Source of the DNA: Sipunculus nudus
Taxonomy: Eukaryota; Annelida; Sipuncula; Golfingiida; Sipunculidae
Direction: 5' to 3'
Length of the DNA stretch: 64,000 bases
Assembly: GCA_026874595.1 (NCBI GenBank)
Contig: CM049318.1
Coordinates: forward strand, 41,956,456-42,020,455
Position 1 is the stretch's first letter; the number at the start of each line of letters is the position of its first letter. The notes beneath the pieces are model-generated. The model was not told the origin of the DNA. It did not search any database and saw only the letters and a list, made by a program, of their open reading frames with translations. This document shows, in pieces, positions 1-10,559 of this stretch. A program made the position numbers and the translations under genes.

Positions 1-416
1 CAGCTATTCAATATAATCACACAGTATAATAAACAAAGTGCACAGTATCTGGATACCACCACTGTCACAGCGACAAGTCCTTTAAAATGTATAAACCGTA
101 CACACAAATCTTCTCAGAGAATAACAGTCTGATGTAATCAGAAAATCATTCTACTGTAATCCAAAGTTAAATCCTGGCAGTGATCCGAAATGCAAACTGA
201 GGACTCTATAAAATCCATCACAAATTAAAAAAAAAAAACGCTGTAACGACCGCAATTATAGGAAAAGGTCAACTCTTCTGTGTCCGTTGGAATATTCTCT
301 CACCTCTCGGCTCTAAAACCCAGCCCTTATTTATAGCTTTTCATCTCAAGCCGAGAACTTTCCATTTCGTGCTACACGAACTAAATGTCAACAACACAGG
401 GAACATCCCTGTAACA
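1..416 (-). mobile_element. Partial LTR of the Gmr1-like (Ty3/gypsy-type) family
   Basis: Bases 1-416 align collinearly with 57961-58551, the 3' LTR of the element at 57.9-63.7 kb. Shared blocks include the stretch around GGATACCACC (51-60 and 58011-58020), TGTCCG(T/C)TGGAATATTCTCTC and AAGCCGAGAA. Read on the minus strand the LTR begins TGTTACAGGG at 416, like TGTTACAGGT at 58551. No polypurine tract adjoins it (minus-strand flank AAGATATATGG), so it is either a solo LTR or a 5' LTR with its body beyond the left window edge. Its left end is cut by the window, so length and target duplication cannot be judged. Confidence 0.72.
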
Positions 417-880
417 CCATATATCTTAATAAGCGGTAGGAGCACCAATCAGCCATTTTCCCCTATTATTATTATTATTATTATTATTATATTCATTATA
501 TCGCGCAAACGTTCTTCAAATTTCTGTGCGCTTCCCATAAAAAATACAGTGTTAGGTTTTATAAAATACACATTAAAGACATTCATAATTTGATACTGCA
601 TCACAATATTACATCATTAAAAAAGTTAAAATATATGTTTTGCCTAATAACAACAGTTTCAGTAAAACACCTGAAAAAGAGAGTTTGAGGTGCTTTTAAA
701 AGATGCTTGTTGATTGGTTCTCAGATAGCACCAGGTGTTCTGTGTGATCTGGCCCCATACTGGTTTGAAGCCTTCAAAAGATTAAGCTTCCATTAGTCCG
801 ATGATGAAATCAAGGCTCTGTAAGGTTAGTATAGACAGCAAAGGTATTGTGGTGCAGTGACAGAGTGCAAAGTTTTCTGT
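417..880. other. Unassigned AT-rich stretch with (ATT)n
   Basis: No gene seen. It holds an (ATT)n microsatellite at about 464-491 and AT-rich unique sequence. The right half (about 700-880) may hold the most decayed 3' end of the minus-strand LINE that follows, but I cannot read it confidently. Confidence 0.5.
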
Positions 881-1690
881 ATGGCTGCTATGATCCTAAA
901 AGTAATTCTCTGTCTTACAGAGAGCCTGTGTTGATCTTCTCAAAGAAGGTCAAGGCAGGCTCCGACTGGTTTTAGCTTTATGACCTCACCACGAATCTTC
1001 GATTTGATTTTTTTTTTCGCTAGAATCCCGTTATTCTTGCTTGTGATGACCTACACCTCTGTCTTAGAATCATCAAGTTTTGATTTATTCTCAGTCATCT
1101 ACAGCCACACATCAGCAACACAGTCTTCCATGGTCTGGAATTGATTTCTGTTTTTCAAACAATGGTCATCAGCGAACCCCTGGCGTGAAGACTTAATGAC
1201 TCTTCTTTGCGGAAGAACGTAAGTAAGGAAGAGCAGAAGGCCTGGACGGAACCCTGGGACACTCCTGTGTTGACAATGACTTCTGATGATATGCTGTTGT
1301 TGATGTGGACAGCTTGCTAGCGAATCGCGAGGTAGGATTTCATCCACCGTTAGGCAGTGCAATGATGCCCATCCTCCTCTTCTATTCTCTGACGGAGGAT
1401 GGTGTGGTCCACCGTGTCGAAAAGTAGCAGTGAGGTAACCAAGTAACACCAACATTTCATAATCACCGTTATCAGACTTGATCCTGATGAGAGCTGTTTC
1501 AGTGCTTGACCCCTGTTTATATGCAGACTGTATCATACCATGAAGAACACTTCTGGACAAAATTTTATTGAGTTTACAGGCAATCTGTTTCCCATTTACA
1601 TAAATGAGGAATGGTATGTTAGAAACTGGACGATAATTCCTGAAACAGTTCAAATCTTTATCAAGGGTATCACTTGCTTAGGATCATCAG
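880..1690 (-). pseudogene. Decayed non-LTR (CR1/L2-type) reverse transcriptase fragment
   Basis: Minus-strand translation in shifting frames gives recognisable reverse-transcriptase blocks in family order: NYRPVSNIPFL near 1610-1640; QSAYKQGSSTETALIRI near 1480-1540; a degraded region where LLDLSAAFD is expected (LLGYLTATF); PGFRPGLLLFL for the usual GSVLGPILFLL near 1220; FADDHCL for the catalytic YADD box near 1160-1175; and a thumb-like MTENKSKLDDSKTEV near 1060-1100. Frameshifts and stops break it throughout. Upstream (endonuclease) and 3' sequence are missing, the former because the foldback repeat begins at about 1680. A LINE remnant is certain in kind; the clade (CR1/L2/Jockey group) is inferred. 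Confidence 0.75.
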
Positions 1691-1839
1691 GGAAGACCCC
1701 GATGAGGGGGAGCTGAGGGGGGTCCTGTGTGCAATCGTATGTCCCCTACGTTTGACTACTGATCCAGGTAGGACACTTTTAGAGGAGTAAAAAAAAAACT
1801 TGGGTAGACATCCTGGGTCGTGGGCAGAAAGGGTGAAAT

Positions 1840-2810
1840 TCAAGATGGCGTCCAAAATGGCCGCCGAACCATTGAATCATACATAACTCGAAAAGTAATT
1901 GGGGTAGGGGATTGATTTTCGTGTCTTTGTCTATGTTTTTAGGGTCAAGGAATCTATTGAAACCATTTCCAAGACAGTACCATATTTGATAATGGTTTTA
2001 TTCAATATATCTGCCAATATGGCCGCCGTACCATAAAATCATAAATAACTCGAAAAGGATTTGAGTTAGGGGAATGATTTTGGTGTCTTTGCCTATGTTT
2101 TCAGGGTCAAGGAATCTATTGAAACCATTTCCAAGACAGTTCCGTATTTGGTTATGGTAATATTCAATATGGCTGCCAATATGGCTTCTTAACAGTTGAG
2201 TCATGTCTGACAAGCCAAGGAATTAAGGTCGGGGATTCAGTTTGGTATCTTTGCCTACGATTTCAAGGTCAAGAAATCTATTCAAACCATTTCCAAGACA
2301 GTAACGTATTTGGTTACAGTGATATTCAATATGGCTACCAATATGGCCGCTGTACCATTGAATCGCATATGACAAGCCAAGGAATCAAGGTAGGGGGTTG
2401 GTTTTGGTGTTATCGTCTATGTTTTTACAGGGCCTAGGAGACTATTTAAATTATCTTCAAGACTATACTGTTTTTGTTTCTGGGGATATTTAATATGGCT
2501 GCCAATATGGCCATTGTACATTTGATCATGTATGACACCCCAAGGAATAGAGGTAGGGGTTGATGATTTGTTGTCAGGGTCAAAGAATCTACTGAAACCA
2601 ACTTCAAGACAAAACGGTATTTGGTTATGGTGATATTCGATATGGCTGCAAATATGGCTTCTTAACAGATGAGTTAGATCTGACAAGCCAAAGAATTAAG
2701 GTTGATATCAGTATGGTATCTTTGCCTATGTTTTCAATGTCTGGGATTCTTGAAATTATTTTCAAGAATTTTTTTTTTATTTTGGTGTAAGTTAACATTA
2801 GCTGCCAATA
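1840..2810 (-). repeat. Left-arm tandem array, ~160-bp units
   Basis: About six diverged units. The landmark (T)GCCAATATGGC recurs near 2013, 2176, 2335, 2495 and 2648, each followed by a CAAGGAAT and a GTGTCTTTGCCTATGTTTTCA(G)GGTCAAG block. Orientation is opposite to the right-arm array. Confidence 0.8.
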
Positions 2811-3660
2811 TAAAATTTCTTTGAGAACTGCAAAAATTCATGTACATCTAACATATTGTGTGCTCAAATCAAGTTCTTTCACAAGTCTTGGAGTACATAT
2901 GTCCCATTGACTTTATTTTTTATGTCCAAGGAGACATTACAATGACCTCCCTTTACTTAGCTAAAACATTTTCATATTAAACATTTTAGACTGATGCCCT
3001 GTCATACTTCTGGGTGCTCAAAATTAGATGTGCTGCTTCTAGCTCACAAAATATAGATCACCATGACCCAGTTTCAATTTTTGAATGAGATTTATGGGGG
3101 ACCTTAAATTTTATGCGAGAAGATTCAAGGTCAAACTGTAATGATTTGTACCATTCTGACTTTCAGTGTTAATTTTGTGTTTTTCCTTTAGCTCACAGCA
3201 TTAAGATTACAGTGATCTAGTTTAGATATTCGACAAAAACTTTCCAAGGACCTCTCTGGATGTTTTATTAGAATGCTCTAAGAAACTAATTTCAGGTTTC
3301 AAAGGAGATTTGCCCAGAACTTCCCTGGATGTTAGGTTAAAATATTCTAAGGTTTTCGAACGCCTTTTGAAACCAGTCAGACTGTCTGGGTGCTCAAGAT
3401 CATCTTTTAGCCCTGTAGCTTGCAGAATATATTTCACAATGAATTAACTTTAGATTTCCTTGAAGATATTTCCAGAAGCTCCTATGTTGCGTTAGAGGAT
3501 TCTGGGCCTATTAGATACTATGAGTGCCAATCTGACATTCAGGGTGCACATATCATTATTTGTTTCTATAGCCAGTAGAATATAAATCACAGTGAACTAA
3601 TTTCTTGTTTTAAGGATATTTGCCTAGGCAAATGACGTACAGTCTGCTGAGCTAAAAGAA
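2780..3660 (+). repeat. Diverged ~157-bp repeat array inside the foldback core
   Basis: At least four units with the landmark AGCTCACA/AATATA(G/A)ATCAC(C/A)(A/G)TGA near 3041, 3190, 3418 and 3571, plus GTGCTCAAAAT and a CTTCCCTGGATGTTAGGTTA-type block. It ends in CTGCTGAGCTAAAAGAAC near 3636-3660, the same terminal sequence seen after the arrays at 35.28 and 43.82 kb. It is an older copy of the 33.8-35.3 kb family. Confidence 0.7.
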
Positions 3661-5000
3661 CAACAAACATGAAAAGATGACAGAACTTGAGACAAATCTA
3701 GAGCAAAAGATGTTCTGCCAGTGGAACAATCGCATATAACAGGCTGTGTTGTTGGTGTCATGACATAAATAATAAAAATTAGTGTCACCACCTTTAGGGA
3801 ACTATTTGAACAGTTCCTGTACTTGGTGCTCGGATATGTGTCAAAGTGCACAACGTATAGGTTTCATTTTTTACTCTTACATTAAGGTATCTGTGAAAGA
3901 CAAAGGCGCACATTGAAAACTCCTGTTCTTGTAAGCAATATTTCTCTGGACATCAGCCAACTAGTGGATCTGGACAGTTTCTCTCCATCATCAAATGATA
4001 AAATTAAACTTGAAGCTTTACTCAGAAAGACCTGAGTGTACACTACGATAGTACAGGATGGTTAATATTTCCCTTAAGACACAGTCGGTCAGAAAATGGA
4101 TCGCTCAAACATCATCCTGAATTAGTCTCTGATCATGAAGAGGCGGATGTCCCAATCATTCCTCTTGTCCTCTTTTGGGGTAAGAAATGAGCTGAATCAG
4201 ATCGATATTATCGCTGGTAAAACAGATGTGATTGTACTTGTATTGTGTTTTTCACATCTGTTTGTTTCAAGTGAACTTAATGAACTGTGGCTTAGAGGGA
4301 AAACTGGAGACAAAAACAAGGTATATTCCAACCATGATCCGACAGAAGAGTCGGCCAGCCTATATTTATGTTCTTCCAGCCATTCATGTCTTGACTGTAA
4401 ATGGCGTTACTAGCAAATTTGGACCATTGTACCAAAGCAACGACAATAAAGCAGCTGTCTCTAATATCCTATCTTAGAGAGTTCAGACGGATGAATGGAA
4501 ATATACAAGACTGTGCAATACAGAAAAATACCTTGATCAGGTACTATCCCGTCAGAGCAACTGTCGATCATTTGCGGTATACAATGTAGCATCAACGAAC
4601 AGGAACTTTACTTAATGATCTGCCACCAACAAACAATTTTAACCAAGGCCGTACCTTAAAGCATTCTATAAGACATACACGTATGTTTGGAGAATCTTTC
4701 TCTAGTGTGTATGGTCTTGCAGGAAGCAGAGATTTCCCTGCTTCATATTCTGCAAATTTCAAGCAAGTAGAACGCAATCATGTAAAATCGAAATGTGGAA
4801 ATTTGCACACAATAAACCTGAATAAGTTCTGATGGACTTTCTACCTAATTAGATATGAAACTTGCATGCAAAGAGATCAGTATTATCCGTTGATATATGT
4901 TGATTTCATCAATTTCTTTACATAAAAAACTTAAAATCAAATATTTGTCAATGTGTCTTGAGTTCTAAGGATGTTACGTTAAATGTTAAGACACCCTGGC
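3660..5000. other. Foldback core, no recognised gene
   Basis: Unique-looking sequence between the repeat arrays. Reading frames of up to 92 codons exist on the plus strand (4135-4413), but they overlap one another in three frames, match no family I know and carry no motif. I see no transposase. Confidence 0.4.
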
Positions 5001-6090
5001 ATATTGGCAGCCATACTAAATTTCGTCATTATCAAATACTTTATCGACCAAATAATTTCAAGAGATACCTTGACCATGAAGACACCCAAATCAATCACCA
5101 AGCTGTATTCCCTGGTGAATTTTGGATGATTCAATGACATGGCCGCCATATCGGAGCCATACTGAATTCCTTTTTAGCCTGAAAAGATTCCGGTCTGATG
5201 ATGTTTTGGTAGTTTTTTACCATTGAAAATTTAACAAAAGACGACAAAATCAATCTTGTCTCGATTCTTTAGTGAGTTACTCTTGATTCAATTATGCAGC
5301 TGCTATACCGGTAACCATAATGGCAAATATGTTGAATTTAACCATAATCCAATACGGTATTGTCTTAAAAATAGTTTCAATAAATCCTTTAACCCTTAAA
5401 ACATAGACAAAGACATCGGAATATTATCCCCATCCTTAAACTTTGGATAGTCAGACATTGTGCAATGGTACAGTGGCCGTATTGGCAGCCGTATTGAATA
5501 TCACGATAACCAAATACGGTATTGTCTTGAAAAAAAAGATCTAAATAGATTCTTTAACCCTGAAAACATAGGCACAGACATCAAAATATCAACTCCTACA
5601 TTAATTCCTTGGATTGTCATACATGATCCAATTGTACATTGGTTGCTCTATTTACAGCCATATTAAATATCCTCTTAACCAGAAACAGTATTAACTTGAA
5701 AATAATGAAAAGAGACTCCTGGGCCCTGTAAAACATAGACGATAACACCAAAATCAACCCCCTACCTTGATTCCTCGGCTTGTCAGATTCAATGGTACAG
5801 CGGCCATATTGGCAGCCATTTTGAATATCACCGTAAGGCAGAGGCAAAGACACGAAAATCATTCCCCTATCTCAATTACTTTTTGAATTATGTATGATTT
5901 TATGGTACGGAGGCCATATTGGCAGCCATATTGAATTTAACCGTAATCAAATACGGTATTGTCTTGGAAATGGTTTCAATAGATTCCTTGACCTTGAAAA
6001 CATAGGCAAAGACACCAAAATCATTCCCTTACCTCAATTACTTTTTGAGTTATATATGATTCACTGGTTTGGCGGCCATCTTGGACGCCA
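5000..6090 (+). repeat. Right-arm tandem array, ~165-bp units
   Basis: About seven units. The landmark GGCC(A/G)TATTGGCAGCC occurs near 5472, 5802 and 5911, with decayed forms near 5150, 5310 and 5645. Each carries CAAATACGGTATTGTCTTG and a GAAAACATAGGCAAAGACA-type block. Mirror image of the left arm. Confidence 0.8.
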
Positions 6091-6239
6091 TCTTGAATTT
6101 CACCCTTTCTGCCCACTATTCAGGATGTCTACCCAAGTTTTTTTACTTCCTTAAGGGTGTCCTATCTGGGTCAGAAGTCAAAATAAGGGGACATACGATT
6201 GCACACAATTTGTTGGCGCATTTACTGATGATCTTGCAT

Positions 6240-8060
6240 ATGTCACCAGATGTTTGTAAGATAAATTAACTGAGCGGTGGTACTGACGTGTTTGGGGGCT
6301 AGATTGGGAGAAAAACAGGGAATTTCTGTATTGTCAAGTTTGTCTGACTTTCTGAACCTTTTCATGGAAGAAAGTAAAAAAGTCCCCAGCGAGGACATGA
6401 TCACTTGATACTGATGACAACGGAACACCATCATTTTAGCATATCAGGCTCTATATCAGCTTGAACGTCTCCTACCAAACTGAAGATGCCATTTTTAGTG
6501 TTGGTATGTAGACTGGTTTTTCGTATATCATACGCACTAACATATGTCTCTAATCTTGAAGCATCTGTTTAAGAACCTCAAGTCTTGTTTTCAACGCCCT
6601 GTGCTCTATCTATCGACATTTCCCCCCAGGCTGCGTGTATACTGTCACCATACCATGGGTTATGTGTTTCCCGTTTGACGCTGATTGTGCAAAGGGAGGC
6701 TTTTGCGCTCAATCTGTCGACATTTCCTCCTCCGGGCTGTACGTATTCTGTCTCACTTTTTGCTGAAGACTGGCAAGTAGCTGACACCGTACAGCAAAAT
6801 GATCAGATATACCAGTATCTTGACAAAGATGGATTCCACTAGACTATGAGGAATCATCTCTTGTTATAACTAAGCCTTGTGTATGGCCGGCCTATAGGTG
6901 GGAACATTCACATGCTGTTTCGAGTTCATTCCAGACAATATATCATACAGCTGTTTGGTTTGAGGCAGGTGTGGGCTGTCACAGTGAACATTAAAATCCC
7001 AAAGGATGCAAAGTTCTCCTGGCACTCACATACACAAATGAGCCAAGAACTCCTCTGTCTCCCGAAAAATGTTGTAACAGGAAAACCATTTTTCCGTGAG
7101 GGTGGGGGTCAATACACAAAAGCCATTGTAACAGGACGCTTGCCATTAAGTCTAATGGTATGAGACTCAAAAGTTTCGTTATCTGACTTCGGCATGGATA
7201 CAACATTAAAGTAAGATCACATGACAAATCCTACCTAAATCTGTAACGCATTTTAACTTTGGTTCAGATGTACCTACATACTCGAGGCTAGGAGGGCAAA
7301 GGTCACTGATGTCAGCATCATCACCTTTTCCTGACCATGTCTTAGTGATGGCAAGAGTGTATATTCTATGGATGTATTCACTCAGAGTTACTGATTTACA
7401 GTTGATCTTGCATTAAGTAATCACAGTTCAATGAACTTTGCTGGCTTTGTCACTGAGCTTTGTCTCTTGACATGATATTTTAGTTCACTAATTAGCATAT
7501 AAACAAATTAAATTTAAATAACGTTTGCAGTTTAAGAATCTAATACTTATTAAGAGAATTCGCTCCACCATTCAATCAGCCTCCATGCAGCACGGGATTA
7601 AGTTCTATTTTGCATCATAATAAACCCGGTTATGACTAACCTACTTGGTGTTTCTCAATCCCTTGCCACTAATTTCTTATGTCAGGATACAACAATGGAA
7701 GAAGCGGACCAGGGGGAGGGGGGGGGGGGGGGGGGGGGGTGGGGGAAGAGCTCTTTTTTTCAGGACACGCAACCGTCTTTATTGGACCTTGCTACTCACC
7801 CTCCCAATTTCAAGACTATGGGCCCTTAAACCACGGATCGAGAGGGGTGTCCTCGTTGAGCTCCAACATATCTCATATTATCGATTTCTTTTCGCAGTAA
7901 TTATTAATATATTTTCATTTTTATATATTATTTTATATTTCCTAGGAAATAAATTATTATTTTACCCAAAATTGATATTATTCTCTTTCATAAGCCGAGG
8001 AAACTTACGATCAGCCCTGTGCTTTAGATAGGGCTGTAAAAAATTCACGGCTCCTCGGCT
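6240..8060. other. Unassigned; short duplication and a G22 run
   Basis: No gene recognised. An imperfect direct duplication of about 50 bp lies at about 6589-6638 and 6703-6752 (shared TCGACATTTCC, GGCTG(C/T)(G/A)TGTA). A run of 22 G, preceded by GGGGGA, lies at 7718-7739. The interval has reading frames of up to 128 codons only because the G run is open in every frame. Confidence 0.5.
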
Positions 8061-8062
8061 AA

Positions 8063-8628
8063 AGGCTGTATCTCACTGGGACAGCCTTGCGACTAATTCT
8101 AGACATGACCATTGCGAGAAAATGAGCGACAATTTCCACTTGCAATCACACTGAATCGAATTTACGACACGTTTGCGAACATCGTATGAGTGTTTGGCCC
8201 AAAATTCGGCCGGAGTTCGTAAACCCGTCGTCCGAATGTCGTGCGATGTTCGCACGACATTTGTAAAATATTCGCACGACAATTTGCCCCCCGAATGTAA
8301 AATTCTCATTTTTATCTCCAAATATTCACAATATAGTTGCATAGGTTGTAAACCCCTCTCAAAGTTGTCTCGCAGTTCTCGCACTTCCTGACTCGCGGAA
8401 CTGATTTGAGAATAGTTCGAGACATGTTTGAGACGGGTTTGAGACATAGCGACGCCTTTGCGACTATTTCGAACATGTTCAAAATTTGTGCGACAATTTA
8501 GCGACACATTGCAAATCACGCGAGGAAATTGAGAATCGCCCCGAATGTTTTGAGACACTTCTGAGACTCTGTCGCGAATGCATTCACAATTTGTCGCAAA
8601 GCTGTCGCCGCCCAGTGAGATACAGACT
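8063..8628. mobile_element. MITE with TAA target duplication (PIF/Harbinger-like)
   Basis: Terminal inverted repeats AG(G/T)CTGTATCTCACTGGG lie at 8063-8080 and 8611-8628, and the 15-base core CTGTATCTCACTGGG is exact. The flanks read TAA at 8060-8062 and TAA at 8629-8631, a 3-bp duplication of the type made by PIF/Harbinger transposases. The inside is rich in short GCGAC/GTCGC and TTCG(T/A)ACGAC-like palindromes, and inner segments also mirror each other imperfectly. The 161-codon minus-strand frame (8073-8558) is explained by this structure and is not a convincing gene. Superfamily assignment rests on the short duplication only. Confidence 0.6.
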
Positions 8629-8631
8629 TAA

Positions 8632-9495
8632 TACTCGAACTCACCAACCGTGCTCTGTTGAGTCTGGGGGACCACAGAAGCTGGTAAATTGCACGTAGAT
8701 TTTATATGCGACTTGAATATATCAACAAGTTATCAACATAGGTGTTTTTTACCCTATAGATATCAACATATTATAAACTATATTTAATGTTTGGACTTTC
8801 AAGTTAATATCTAAATTTTGGAGAAATATTAATATTTTAGCCCGCCACACGTAAAGTTTGACTACGCTATACAAAGAAATTTAAGAGTACTGAATTTTCC
8901 TCATATTTTTGTGAAAGGGCTTCAGAATTCCCTCATTACTTTACATATTTAAATTGTTCTCTCAGTTACCTCACCAATATGAAAGGGGATGTGTATATAT
9001 ATTTCAAACACGATTTTTTTTCATAATGTATACATTATTCATAAGATTCATAAAATGAAACAAAATCAAGATTTCAATCATAGCTTTATTCATGGATTTA
9101 AATTATATTGTTTAAATCAAACATTCCTGGCTGGGGCTGGTCACCATTTTATTAGCAAGGCTTAATATAAATAAACGATTTTCACGAGATTTCTATGCAG
9201 ACTTGAAAATATATAGAACAGTCAGTAAATTCAGAGACGCACACTCAAAGGAATGAGATAACATCTGAAGTTGCTTCTCCATAAATGCGTAGTCCCTATC
9301 CATAGTCCGTATACGTATATGTTCAGCATTTTACATTTTTATTCAATATGTGTTCCATATTCAACGTGCTCGCTCACTCATTCCTCACGAGGATCCGCAC
9401 AGCAGACTAAACTGTTCGGGAAGCTGCTCTCTCACTACGTCGCCCGCATGCGTAGTCCGCAAAAAAAAATCCTTTTGTAGACTTTTTAACTGAAG
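8632..9495. other. AT-rich unassigned sequence
   Basis: No gene or clear repeat recognised. Short GCGTAGTCC/GTCCGTATACG-like motifs near 9285-9330 recur in mirror form near 9710-9760. They may be decayed ends of a small element containing the 24-bp minisatellite, but the match is too weak to call. Confidence 0.4.
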
Positions 9496-9521
9496 GCTTG
9501 TTCACACATCGCCGGTGTGTC

Positions 9522-9690
9522 CCGATGTCATCACCAGATGTTGTCACAGTTTCATCAGCAGATGTTACGATGTCATCACCAGATGTTGTCACGATGTCAT
9601 CATCAGATGTTGTCACGATATCATCACCAGATATTGTCACAATGTCATCACCAGATGTTGTCACGATGTCATCACCAGATGTTGGCCCAC
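9522..9690 (+). repeat. 24-bp minisatellite, about seven units
   Basis: The unit is close to GATGTCATCACCAGATGTTGTCAC, with point changes (CATCATCAG, ATATCATC, AGATATTG) and one shorter unit (TTTCATCAGCAGATGTTAC). Because 24 is a multiple of three, both strands stay open and read as eight-residue repeats (MSSPDVVT on plus, GDDIVTTS on minus). There is no other sign of coding. Confidence 0.85.
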
Positions 9691-9699
9691 ACTTATTTA

Positions 9700-10555
9700 T
9701 GGAAAACGAACGATACGGACTTCGCACGCGCACTACGGATATACGCAATATACGCACTAATGGAATACCTCCTTAAGTCCAGAAAATACAAACAAGTAGG
9801 CCTATTTGCAATTTTTTTTTGTTTTGTTCATAAAACCTGTATTGTAGTGCATCCAATATATATAGCGCTCATATGGCTGTCGAATACGAATTTCGGAAAC
9901 GAAAATTCATCCGTCGGAAACGTTCGCGTTTGGTGTAAATGAATTTTGGTCGGAGCCATAGAAATATTCGTTCGTGTCATATTCGTTCGCACGCGTCCGG
10001 TGTGCATCCACCTTGATCGGAAACACCCTGAGAAACGTCCTACTGACATATTCAAGACACCAGTATCTAAAATATATTTATTCATATAAAAACCAAAAAT
10101 CAAAGGTGTGCAGAGTATTATATATTATAAAATTTTTTTTAAATGTTCCGTTGTAAGTAAAATCCCTTTTCTTTCATGAAATAGTTTTGATGTAGCAATA
10201 TACTGAAGGTCTTTCTTTCTATAGGTTCGTGTATGATCGTATAATGGGAAATATATGTGTGATCTAATTTAATATGAGTATATACACGTAATACACGTGA
10301 TTGTCCTCAAAATGCACTTCAAAGATCTGAAAAGTTTGTCAGTATCATTATAGTGAGCTTAACGCGTCAAACATGACCACCCTTTAAATATTAACATTGT
10401 TCACTGCCATGTATAATATGAAAAGAAATGTTTTTAAGGTAAAAAAAAGAAGCTTTTGAAAACGTGTTTTAATATGGCATTTTGCGTAATAAAATTAACA
10501 TCTGATAAGATCAACATAATGCAATATGACAATGCATTCCAATATTCTCTTTATC
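9700..10555. other. Unassigned AT-rich flank
   Basis: No gene recognised. CG-containing short motifs (ATTCGTTCG, ACGCGTCCGGTG) at 9890-10010 resemble the interior of small palindromic elements, but no boundaries can be fixed. Confidence 0.4.
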
Positions 10556-10559
10556 GAGA

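Larger units (their letters stand above)
1680..6235. mobile_element. Large foldback element with ~1.1-kb inverted arms
   Basis: The left arm (about 1680-2800) and right arm (about 5000-6235) are inverted copies. GTGTGCAATCGTATGTCCCC at 1727-1746 is the exact complement of 6187-6206, and the next blocks (TTGGGTAGACATCCTG, AAAGGGTGAAATTCAAGATGGCG) also match in mirror order. Each arm is a tandem array of about 160-170-bp units carrying GGCCATATTGGCAGCCATATTGAAT, AAATACGGTATTGTCTTGGAAATGG and a CAAGGAATCTATT block. The 2.2-kb core holds copies of a different ~157-bp repeat (2.8-3.66 kb) and unique sequence. No transposase is seen, so it is a non-autonomous foldback or long-TIR element by structure. 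The superfamily cannot be assigned, and no target duplication was identified. Confidence 0.75.

Noticed and set aside
7645-8031. 128-codon plus-strand frame
   Set aside because: It depends on translating a 22-base G run; the rest is AT-rich and without motif.
8073-8558. 161-codon minus-strand frame
   Set aside because: It lies wholly inside the TAA-flanked MITE and arises from its CG-rich internal palindromes; no protein motif.
9407-9942. Overlapping frames of 81-141 codons on both strands
   Set aside because: Explained by the 24-bp minisatellite.
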